Below, one piece after another: positions 28,067-35,540 of a stretch of DNA of 64,000 nt. Made by a program: the position numbers and the translations under genes. Positions within the stretch are counted from its first letter, which is position 1. Every line of letters begins with the position of its first letter. The stretch lies in assembly GCF_000179915.2 (NCBI RefSeq), contig NC_014963.1, forward strand, positions 2,604,001 to 2,668,000. The letters run 5' to 3'. The stretch is from Terriglobus saanensis SP1PR4. GTDB lineage: Bacteria > Acidobacteriota > Terriglobia > Terriglobales > Acidobacteriaceae. Below the pieces are notes generated by a model. The model was not told the origin of the DNA. It searched no databases and saw nothing but the letters and a program-made list of their open reading frames with translations.

Positions 28067-28123
28067 AATCTTCGTGCTTACGGCACGAAGATTCGCGCCG
28101 GAGCTAAAGAGCTTCCGGCGCGA
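28067..28123. terminator. Two adjacent hairpins between convergent genes
   Basis: First hairpin: perfect 11-base stem 28067-28077 with 28083-28093, five-base loop. Second: 28093-28105 with 28110-28123, one bulged base, AAAG loop. They share base 28093 and sit between the acetyltransferase (+) and the receiver gene (-). The minus-strand gene reads through a TTTTTAG tract (28135-28141) first. Together they probably act as a bidirectional terminator. Confidence 0.6.
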
Positions 28124-28144
28124 TTCAGATTTCCTAAAAAGCTA

Positions 28145-28525
28145 TTAGCTGCGAAGTTTGGCGAGCAAATCGGTCGGATGTACCGGCTTGGCCAGGATCT
28201 CGAACTCGTGGCCCTGCGCGCGCGCCTTCTCCAGAAGGTCAGCGGTTGCGGCCTGTCCGGAAAACAGAAGGATCTTGCACTTCGGGAGACGGTTGCGAAT
28301 CTCGATCGCCGCTTCAATCCCTGTCATACCCGTCATGATGACGTCGGAGATGAGCATATTTGGCTGAAATGATTCAACCGTTTCAATGGCGCTTTCGCCT
28401 GAGTACACGGCCCGCGCGTCAAAACCGGCCTGGTTCAAAATGATCGCGAGTGTATTCGCAATTACCTGTTCGTCATCGGCGACCAGGACTCGCGGTTTGG
28501 AGGAATTCGTTTCGATATCTGACAT
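28145..28525 (-). CDS. Stand-alone response regulator receiver protein
   Basis: A 126-residue single-domain receiver with no output domain. Acidic pocket VADDEQ at 15-20, phospho-Asp61 in LISDVIMTG, Ser in LLFSGQ near 89, Lys113 in LAKPVH. It covers the full CheY-like fold and ends right after helix 5. Start at ATG 28525. No kinase is next to it, so it is an orphan that may act by protein-protein contact. It faces the ABC system across 178 bases. Confidence 0.9.
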   Translation of the reverse strand: MSDIETNSSKPRVLVADDEQVIANTLAIILNQAGFDARAVYSGESAIETVESFQPNMLISDVIMTGMTGIEAAIEIRNRLPKCKILLFSGQAATADLLEKARAQGHEFEILAKPVHPTDLLAKLRS

Positions 28526-28703
28526 ATTTCTTTGACCCACTCCAACTATATATGACAAAGCAGTTTACAGTCTCTGGACAACCGGTCTCTGCGGACCCTT
28601 GGGAGATGATACGCTGGGCGCAGTCTATCAGTAACCGGGCCCACTTTTGGATTCTGCCTTAGTCTCTTCAGGCATCACCACACGTTAAAGAAACATCGAC
28701 CTT

Positions 28704-30047
28704 ATGAAGCCAGCGATCATTCGAGCCGAGCGCGTGGAAAAGTACTACGCGCAGCCCAGCGAGAACCGAATTCAGGTAATTTCGCCCACCGATCTGTCCA
28801 TTGCAGAAGGCGAAATCGTCGCGCTTCTCGGCCCATCCGGCTCGGGCAAATCTACTCTTCTGCGCATGCTCACCGGTCTTTCGGTTCCCTCCGCAGGAAA
28901 GGTCTTCTGGCACGAAAAGCCCATCGCTGAGACAGAGATCAATGTCTCCATCGTGTTTCAGAACTTTGCTCTCTTTCCCTGGCTCACTGTTCTTGAGAAC
29001 GTGGAAGCTCCGCTGAAGGCACGTGGCCTGGATCCGATCGAACGTCGCCGACGCTCCAAGCACATGCTCGACGCCGTCGGTCTCGATGGATTTCAAGCTG
29101 CATATCCAAAGGAACTTTCCGGTGGCATGCGCCAGCGTGTGGGCTTTGCCCGCGCCCTGGTCGTAGAGCCGGAAGTACTCTTCATGGACGAACCCTTCTC
29201 CGCTCTTGACGTGCTCACTGCGGAGAATCTGCGCTCGGAGCTTCTCGAACTCTGGCACAAGAAGACGATCCCCACGAAGTCCATCTTCCTCGTCACGCAC
29301 AACATCGAAGAGGCCGTGCAGCTCGCAGACCGCATCATCGTCCTTGGCCGCAATCCTGGTCATGTCCGCACAGACTTCCGAGTCAATCTGCAGCATCCTC
29401 GCGATCGCAAGGCCCACGCCTTCCTCGACCTGGTCGATTACATCTACAAGGTACTCACACAGCCTGAGACGCAGCCGCCCGCCCTTCCGCGCACAGCCGA
29501 CGGCAAACGCGTGCGCGATCAGCGCCTTATGAGCTACCAGATGTTGCCGCACGCACGTCCCGGCGGCATCGCTGGTTTGCTGGAACTTCTGCTCGACCAT
29601 AATGGCAAGGACGACATCTATCGTCTCGCCGACGATCTGGCCTTCGAGATCGACGATCTGCTGCCGATTGTCGACGCCGCGTCTCTCCTCGGCTTCCTCA
29701 CCGTCAACGAAGGCGACGCAGCCCTTACCCCGATCGGCATTGAATACGCCAACGCCGAAATCCTTCGTCAGAAAGACATCTTCCGCGAAGTCGCCGTCGA
29801 AAACGTACTTCTCCTTCGTCAGATTGTCCGCGCGATCGACGCCAAGAGCGACCATACTGTTCCCGAGGAGTTCTTCCACGACATGCTCGATGAGCAGTTC
29901 AGCGAAGAGGAGACCCAACGCCAGCTCGAAACCGCCATCAATTGGGGTCGCTTCGCTGAGCTCTTCGACTTCGACGCCTCACGTCGCCGCTTTACCCATC
30001 CCGAAGCCCTGCAGATGCCGCCGGATGAAGATGAGGTCGTTGCATGA
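28704..30047 (+). CDS. Nitrate/sulfonate/taurine-type ABC transporter ATPase with C-terminal AAA-associated domain
   Basis: ATPase subunit of an importer of the NrtD/SsuB/TauB class. Walker A GPSGSGKST (43-51), Q-loop IVFQNFALFPWLTV, signature LSGGMRQRVGFARAL, Walker B VLFMDEPFSALD and H-loop VTHNIEEAVQLADRI are all intact. After about residue 300 there is an extra domain (GGIAGLLELLLDHNGK through the FREVAVENVLLLRQIVRAI helix) matching the AAA-associated C-terminal domain found in a subset of these ATPases. The last four bases overlap the permease start (ATGA). No periplasmic binding protein is encoded nearby, so substrate is unknown. Confidence 0.92.
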   Translation: MKPAIIRAERVEKYYAQPSENRIQVISPTDLSIAEGEIVALLGPSGSGKSTLLRMLTGLSVPSAGKVFWHEKPIAETEINVSIVFQNFALFPWLTVLENVEAPLKARGLDPIERRRRSKHMLDAVGLDGFQAAYPKELSGGMRQRVGFARALVVEPEVLFMDEPFSALDVLTAENLRSELLELWHKKTIPTKSIFLVTHNIEEAVQLADRIIVLGRNPGHVRTDFRVNLQHPRDRKAHAFLDLVDYIYKVLTQPETQPPALPRTADGKRVRDQRLMSYQMLPHARPGGIAGLLELLLDHNGKDDIYRLADDLAFEIDDLLPIVDAASLLGFLTVNEGDAALTPIGIEYANAEILRQKDIFREVAVENVLLLRQIVRAIDAKSDHTVPEEFFHDMLDEQFSEEETQRQLETAINWGRFAELFDFDASRRRFTHPEALQMPPDEDEVVA

Positions 30048-31813
30048 TTCAGCTGCCGGGTAACTTCAGCTACATGCGCACGCGCGAAACGCTTGCACGC
30101 GCTCATGTGCTGCGACGCACCTGGCCCGTCATGCTGGATCTGCTCGTCGCCGCCATCGGACTCGCCTGCTTTTACGGTGTCGTGCGTATCGCCACGATGT
30201 GGATGGCCCACGCCCAGCCAGACGTCATCATCTCTCTGGCTCCAAGCGCTCTTCCTCGCTATGCCTTTTTCTCCATGGTGCGGATGGCGCTCGCCTACTT
30301 CCTTTCGCTGGCCTTCGCCATCGGATACGGCTACGTAGCCGCGTATAGTCGCCGTTTGGAAGCCTTGATGATTGCGGGGCTTGATATTCTGCAGTCCATC
30401 CCCGTCCTCAGTTTTCTTCCTGGTGTCATGCTTGCCATGGTGGCGCTCTTTCCTTCGCGCCAGATCGGCGTCGAGCTCGGTGCGATCATCCTCATCTTCA
30501 CCGGGCAGGCGTGGAATATCGCCTTCAGCTTTTATGCCTCCCTCAAGAGCATTCCCAAGGAGCTGGACGAAGCCGCGACGCTCTACGGCTTTTCGCGCTG
30601 GCAGCGCCTGTGGCAGCTCGAACTTCCCTATGCTGCCATAGGCCTTATCTGGAACTCGATGGTCTCCGTCGCCGGTGGATGGTTCTTTCTGATGGCCTGC
30701 GAGATGTTTGTCCTCGGCCCGCGTGACTTCCGTCTTCCCGGACTCGGGAGCTACCTGCAAACCGCGGCCAGCCGCGGCAACTTCCCCGCCATGCTCTGGG
30801 GTATCGCAACGATGATCGGCATCGTGGTGCTTACCGATCAACTCGTTTGGCGGCCACTGATCGCATGGAGCGACCGCTTCAAGTTCGAACAGGTGGAGAG
30901 CAAATCCCACGTGCGCTCTCCCCTTCTGCACGCGCTGCAGCACTCGACCGCGTTTCGCTCCGTCAGCAAAAAAATCATTCGCCCACTCAACGAAAAGATC
31001 TACCGTCACTTCGCCGCGACGCGCACCACGCACATCGAATACGACGCCGTGAAGCGAGGCGCACCCTCCCGTGTTCTTCGTGCCATCGTCTTCATAGCCT
31101 TGCTCTGCGGCGTAGGCTACAGCGCGGTACATGCCATTGACCTGCTGCGTTCCGTCGAGTTGCAGCAGTTCCTCACCATACTGCGCGGAGCAGCAGCGAC
31201 TTTCCTTCGTGTCAATATTGCGCTTGTACTGGCTTCTCTTTGGACTATCCCCGTCGGTGTCGCCATCGGCTTCAATCCGCGACTCGCACGCATCGCACAA
31301 CCCGTCGCACAGATCGCCGCCTCCGTTCCGGCCACAGCGCTCTTTCCTATCCTTCTTCTTGCCCTCGTCCGCTTTCGGGGAGGCATGGGTCTCGCGGCGA
31401 TCCTGCTGATGTTGCTAGGAACACAGTGGTACATCCTCTTCAACGTGATCGCAGGGGCGATGGCCATTCCCACAGACCTTCTGGAAGTCGCCACCCTCTT
31501 CCGCTTCAGCCGCATCCAGAAATGGAAGACTGTCATCCTACCCGGCATCTTCCCTTACCTGATCACAGGCCTTCTGACCGCATCAGGCGGTGCATGGAAT
31601 GCGAGCATCGTCGCGGAGTACTTCCGCCTCCATGACCAGACGCTGAAGACCTTCGGTCTGGGAGAGCAGATCTCCTCCGCTACCGACAGCGGCCAATTTC
31701 AGCTTCTCCTGCTCGCCACCATCGTCATGGCGCTCATGGTCGTTACCATGAACCGCCTTGTCTGGCGACCGCTCTTCCGTCTCTCAGAGACTAAGTACAA
31801 ACTCAGCGCTTAG
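30044..31813 (+). CDS. Twin-domain ABC transporter permease (binding-protein-dependent type)
   Basis: A 589-residue inner-membrane permease carrying two complete transporter domains in one chain. Each has its own coupling loop: DEAATLYGFSRWQRLWQLELP (about residues 178-198) and EVATLFRFSRIQKWKTVILPG (about 483-503). A hydrophilic linker of about 70 residues (280-345) joins them. Start overlaps the ATPase stop. Single-chain duplicated permeases with an AAA-associated ATPase form a recognised branch related to nitrate/taurine importers. Lack of any binding-protein gene in the surrounding 5 kb is unusual. Confidence 0.9.
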   Translation: MIQLPGNFSYMRTRETLARAHVLRRTWPVMLDLLVAAIGLACFYGVVRIATMWMAHAQPDVIISLAPSALPRYAFFSMVRMALAYFLSLAFAIGYGYVAAYSRRLEALMIAGLDILQSIPVLSFLPGVMLAMVALFPSRQIGVELGAIILIFTGQAWNIAFSFYASLKSIPKELDEAATLYGFSRWQRLWQLELPYAAIGLIWNSMVSVAGGWFFLMACEMFVLGPRDFRLPGLGSYLQTAASRGNFPAMLWGIATMIGIVVLTDQLVWRPLIAWSDRFKFEQVESKSHVRSPLLHALQHSTAFRSVSKKIIRPLNEKIYRHFAATRTTHIEYDAVKRGAPSRVLRAIVFIALLCGVGYSAVHAIDLLRSVELQQFLTILRGAAATFLRVNIALVLASLWTIPVGVAIGFNPRLARIAQPVAQIAASVPATALFPILLLALVRFRGGMGLAAILLMLLGTQWYILFNVIAGAMAIPTDLLEVATLFRFSRIQKWKTVILPGIFPYLITGLLTASGGAWNASIVAEYFRLHDQTLKTFGLGEQISSATDSGQFQLLLLATIVMALMVVTMNRLVWRPLFRLSETKYKLSA

Positions 31814-31824
31814 CTTTCGTCGCC

Positions 31825-32313
31825 CTAAGATTTGGGCTTGCGAAACGCATAGACCACAGCCAATACCGGCGGAGCCAACAGCGCCCCCCACGGCGGCAAC
31901 AAAATTCCACCCACAATCGGTCCCAACAACGCGGCCCACCACGGCACACGCGTCGTCCGCTTCAGAAGCATCGGTTGAATCACAAGCCCATCTACAATCA
32001 CGATGAACGCATACAGCCCAAGCACCCACCAGAGCTTGTCGAAGTCGGTATCGCTTGAGGCAAAGGCCGCAGAAATCGCTGGTCCGCACACCGAAAGCGA
32101 AGTTCCAATCCCCGGGACGAACTGGCAGAACGCGGCAATCATCGCCCACATCGGCGCCAGCGGTACATGAATCAGCAACAACCCGACCAGCCACATCGCA
32201 CCAACGATCAGCGCGTCCAGCGTCGTCGCTCTCCACCAACCCAGCAGTGCAGCTCCTGCGCGCCGTGCGGGATGAACCTCTCCGCTGGATCCGATCAAAT
32301 GGTCCTCCTGCAT
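31825..32313 (-). CDS. Half-size AI-2E-family transporter-like protein
   Basis: A 162-residue membrane protein matching only the C-terminal half of the AI-2E (PerM/TqsA-like) family, which is normally about 350 residues. Recognisable parts are FCQFVPGIGTSLSVCGP, the helix VLGLYAFIVIVDGLVIQPML and the final LGPIVGGILLPPWGALLAPPVLAVVYAF. The start ATG has a strong GGGAGG site eight bases upstream, so the short form looks like a deliberate gene and not a fragment. Four or five hydrophobic helices are visible. Function unknown; quorum-signal export should not be assumed from the name. Confidence 0.7.
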   Translation of the reverse strand: MQEDHLIGSSGEVHPARRAGAALLGWWRATTLDALIVGAMWLVGLLLIHVPLAPMWAMIAAFCQFVPGIGTSLSVCGPAISAAFASSDTDFDKLWWVLGLYAFIVIVDGLVIQPMLLKRTTRVPWWAALLGPIVGGILLPPWGALLAPPVLAVVYAFRKPKS

Positions 32314-32391
32314 CGTCGCCTCCCAATAAAACGCCTACCCCATGAGATGCATCACACGTGAGGTACCGAAACTTCAAAGGATACAGAAACC

Positions 32392-33723
32392 ATGGCAGTG
32401 ATGATGCAGGCGTTCTACTGGGATGCTCCCCAAAAGGAAAACAAGCGCGGCGAGTGGTGGAATTACCTCAACTCCAAAATCCCCGAACTGTCAGCCGCAG
32501 GCATCGACACCATGTGGCTTCCCCCGATCTCTAAAGCCGCCAGTCCCGACTCCCCTGGATACGATCCCTACGATTACTTCGACCTCGGCGACTTCGACCA
32601 GAAGGGCGCGATCAAGACCCTTTATGGCAACTCAGCCGAACTAAAACAGCTCCTTGCCAGCATGCGTGAAAAGCATATCGGCGCGATTGCCGACATGGTC
32701 ATCAACCACAACTCCGGTGCGGATGAAGAAGAGGTCAATCCTCTCGATGGACAGAAGCGTTGGACCAAGTTCAATCCCAAGAGTGGCCGTTTCCCTCGTG
32801 ACTGGAACTGTTTCCACCCGTCCCGCTACGAAGAAGCCATCATCGAAGGCGAAGAGTTTGCCGGGTTTCCTCACCTCTGCCACCGCAATCCATCGGTCTA
32901 CAAACACATGTTTGATTACGCCCGCATGATCATCGAAGAACTTGGCTTTGACGGCTTCCGCTTCGACTTCGTGAAGGGCTTCGGCGCATGGATGATCGGC
33001 ATTCTCGCCAAGTATAAGTACGAACGTAACGGCGAGGAGGTTCGTCCCTTTGTTGTCGGCGAATATTGGTCCGGCCCCGAAGACATCGACAACTGGCTCG
33101 AACGTGTACGCGCCGTCACCGAGGGCCAAATCGCCGCCTTTGACTTTCCCCTTCGTTACAAGCTGAAGGACATGTGTGATACCCCCAACTACGATCTCCG
33201 CAACCTCACAGACGATGGTTCCGTCGTCTCCAAGCGCCCGTTCAATGCCGTAACCTTTGTCGAAAACCACGACATGGGTGGCAATGAGATCGTGAATGAC
33301 AAGATTCTGGCGTACTCTTTCATTCTCGTGAACGAGGGCTACCCCTGCATCTTCTGGTACGACTATTACAATCTCGAACTTGCCCGCCCGCTTACACCCA
33401 ACGGCATCGACGCGCTCATTGACGCCCACCATCGCTACGCCGGTGGAGAAGCCTGCATCCTCCACGCAGATCCAGATCTCTACATCATGCAGCGCGGCGG
33501 CACAGAAGGTCAGCCCGGCCTCATCTACGTTCTGAACAACCTCGGCGACCAGTGGTCAGGTACGTCGATCAAAACCAAGTGGCATAACCAGAAGTTCAAG
33601 CCGCTCGCTTGGTCTGGCCACGACGAAGCGCATCCTGACGAACGCACCACCAACGAAAACGGAGAGGCTGAGTTCCCTGCTCCACCGCGTGGCTACTGCA
33701 TCTACGTCCCCATCTTCGAATAG
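32392..33723 (+). CDS. Cytoplasmic alpha-amylase (GH13)
   Basis: Endo-acting alpha-1,4-glucan hydrolase, 443 aa, no signal peptide. GH13 regions are intact: region I DMVINHN (101-107), region II GFRFDFVKGF with nucleophile Asp192, region III VVGEYW with acid/base Glu224, region IV FVENHD with Asp294. The start MAVMMQAFYWD and the overall block order resemble the plant-like/bacterial intracellular amylases. It probably degrades internal glycogen or maltodextrin. It stands alone between the AI-2E-like gene (divergent) and a palindromic repeat. Confidence 0.95.
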   Translation: MAVMMQAFYWDAPQKENKRGEWWNYLNSKIPELSAAGIDTMWLPPISKAASPDSPGYDPYDYFDLGDFDQKGAIKTLYGNSAELKQLLASMREKHIGAIADMVINHNSGADEEEVNPLDGQKRWTKFNPKSGRFPRDWNCFHPSRYEEAIIEGEEFAGFPHLCHRNPSVYKHMFDYARMIIEELGFDGFRFDFVKGFGAWMIGILAKYKYERNGEEVRPFVVGEYWSGPEDIDNWLERVRAVTEGQIAAFDFPLRYKLKDMCDTPNYDLRNLTDDGSVVSKRPFNAVTFVENHDMGGNEIVNDKILAYSFILVNEGYPCIFWYDYYNLELARPLTPNGIDALIDAHHRYAGGEACILHADPDLYIMQRGGTEGQPGLIYVLNNLGDQWSGTSIKTKWHNQKFKPLAWSGHDEAHPDERTTNENGEAEFPAPPRGYCIYVPIFE

Positions 33724-33736
33724 CAAATACTTCTCT

Positions 33737-33796
33737 GGTACCCCATTCTTTCGCAGCTTCATCGCGAAAGAATGGGGCACGTAGGGCGCACAAACA
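33737..33796. repeat. Intergenic palindromic repeat, copy A
   Basis: A perfect 14-base inverted repeat (33741-33754 with 33764-33777) around the nine-base loop AGCTTCATC, followed by GGGCGCACAA. The loop recurs in copies at 48751 and 49391, and the stem and right flank recur at 41446. It lies 17 bases after the amylase stop and could also act as its terminator. Confidence 0.75.
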
Positions 33797-33862
33797 TGAT
33801 CACTGTAGAAACCCAAAGCTTTGTCATAGCGTAGCGAAGGGAGATCTGGTTCTCGCTACCCC

Positions 33863-35089
33863 TCACTTCCCCACCTCAGCCAACACCGGCTCTGCCAGCT
33901 CCACCCTATTGCGGCCATTCTCCTTGGCCCGATAAAGCGCCCGGTCCGATGCCTCGATCAGCATCTTTGAAAACAACCCCGGCCCAGGCACCATCGCGGC
34001 ACAGCCGATCGAAACGGTCACCTTTCGTTTCAAAAGGCTGCCCTCCTGTTCATACAAGGCTTCCACTCCGGCGCGGATAGCTTCCGCGATCACCGCCGCG
34101 CTCGCCAAAGTATTAATCGGTAAAAGAAAGATGAACTCTTCGCCTCCGTATCGGGCAAGCACGTCGGTGGAACGGCGCTTCATCGGAAGCGTGACCTCCG
34201 CGATGGCGGTCAGGCAATCATCCCCAGCGAGATGGCCAAAGGAATCGTTGTATAACTTGAAATCGTCAGTATCGATCATCAGCATGGCAACGGAACTGCC
34301 CATACGATAGGCACGCGCCCACTCCACCTCGAGAAATTCTTCAAATCGTCTTCGATTGGTCAACCCTGTCAACGGATCGGTCGTAGCGAGATACTCCATC
34401 TGTTCGTAGGCCGCCTTCAGCTTGTCCTGAAAGCTTTTGCGCTCAAGCTGAATGACGGAGATGGAAAAGATGGCAAGCATGCTCAGTGTCAGAAACGACT
34501 GCAGAAGAATGATGCGTGAAGACAGGACAGCTCCTCCTCCAAGAACGAAGGGACCATGGCCAGACATAGTAGCGACTGTGGCAATCACTGAGATGACGTT
34601 GACTGCGATCACCGCGGCGCTAAAGCCGAGACGCAAAGTCACCAGGAGCGTGACCGATGCCAGGACAAACGACAGGGCGAAGGACGATTGATCAAAAACC
34701 GCAATCGCGATCACCGCCACAAGGACCAAAAGCAGGATCGTTCTAGAAAGGGTGCGCAGCCTCGCGACGGAACGAAGTTGGATCGAGCAAAGAACCAACA
34801 CTAGCGGTGTGAATAAGGCATACCCGAGCATGTCAGCAATCCCACGGCGCTCCATGACCGTCCAAAAGCTAAATCCCTGAAGTAGAAAGTGGCGATACGC
34901 TCCCAGGATCGAACCGGAGACCAGAGGCGCCAGGAATAGAGAAAATATTACGAAACGGGAGACCAGATGCGGCTTCTGCAACCAGTCATCCAGCTTTTCG
35001 AAACGCGGCAACGTCCACGCACCCAGAAGTGGTCCTACCGCGTTCGCGGTCATATTCGCGAAATCTGTCAGCAGAGGGTAGCCATGCAC
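33863..35089 (-). CDS. GGDEF diguanylate cyclase with N-terminally cut MASE1 sensor
   Basis: Makes cyclic di-GMP from two GTP. The GGDEF domain (about 235-400) has DPLTGLTNRRRFEE, IDTDDFKLYNDSFGH and the active loop RYGGEEF. About six hydrophobic helices precede it, corresponding to the C-terminal part of a MASE1 membrane sensor. No EAL domain is present. The only start in this piece is GTG 35089 with a poor ribosome site. The same reading frame continues upstream past an in-frame TGA (35102-35104) into the missing first part of MASE1. The gene is therefore best read as one 1.5 kb cyclase interrupted by a nonsense codon, unless the stop is read through or is a sequencing error. Confidence 0.85.
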   Translation of the reverse strand: MHGYPLLTDFANMTANAVGPLLGAWTLPRFEKLDDWLQKPHLVSRFVIFSLFLAPLVSGSILGAYRHFLLQGFSFWTVMERRGIADMLGYALFTPLVLVLCSIQLRSVARLRTLSRTILLLVLVAVIAIAVFDQSSFALSFVLASVTLLVTLRLGFSAAVIAVNVISVIATVATMSGHGPFVLGGGAVLSSRIILLQSFLTLSMLAIFSISVIQLERKSFQDKLKAAYEQMEYLATTDPLTGLTNRRRFEEFLEVEWARAYRMGSSVAMLMIDTDDFKLYNDSFGHLAGDDCLTAIAEVTLPMKRRSTDVLARYGGEEFIFLLPINTLASAAVIAEAIRAGVEALYEQEGSLLKRKVTVSIGCAAMVPGPGLFSKMLIEASDRALYRAKENGRNRVELAEPVLAEVGK

Positions 35090-35101
35090 CAGCTGCCCAA
35101 T

Positions 35102-35344
35102 TCAGGAACCAAACAGGACTCCGACGATGATCCGTGGCCATTTCGAGCGACCCGTCTGCAAGAGTACAGCGAGTGCGAAGCCATTCGTCGGCCACCACAC
35201 GGCCTGACCTCCATTGAAGAAACCGAAATGCCGTATCAGCTCTTCCAGAAGGGCCACGAAACAGACGATTCCCAGAAACTCTCCGGTAATCCGGAGAGCC
35301 TTTCTGGAGGTGACCTGCCCGAAACTCAATTGTTGATAGCCCAA
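35102..35344 (-). pseudogene. 5' part of the MASE1-GGDEF gene, ended by an in-frame TGA
   Basis: Eighty codons from TTG 35344, with GAGGAAG upstream, encode the conserved beginning of MASE1 (GGQAVWWPTNGFALAVLLQTGRS, then KWPRIIVGVLFGS). They end at TGA 35104-35102. The next codons, in the same frame, read IGQLVHGYPLLTDFANM and continue the MASE1 domain in the downstream coding region. No base is gained or lost, so a single substitution (for example TGG to TGA) explains the break. Confidence 0.8.
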
Positions 35345-35441
35345 GGTCTTCCTCAGTTCTCATACGTCAGGCAGGCAGTAGGATGCTGTATCCAACTTCT
35401 GCTCAGAACCGAGAGTCTGACAGTATCAATAAAAGGGCGTA

Positions 35442-35461
35442 CCTCACAATAGCTTGTGAGG
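35442..35461. terminator. Short hairpin between the cyclase and the ADOP operon
   Basis: Eight-base perfect stem (35442-35449 with 35454-35461) and a TAGC loop, 80 bases beyond the ADOP stop on the minus strand; a TTTTA tract follows about eight bases later on that strand. Weak candidate for the operon terminator. Confidence 0.35.
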
Positions 35462-35540
35462 GTAAGATGGCCTTCGCTATAGCCAGATCGTGCGAGAGAT
35501 CTTCACCGTAATCCAAAGGGTATTTGGTACGGCGAACAAG

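Noticed and set aside
35102-35104. TGA in the MASE1 gene as a selenocysteine codon
   Set aside because: The residue lies in a membrane segment with no redox role, and I see no selenocysteine insertion hairpin or family precedent.
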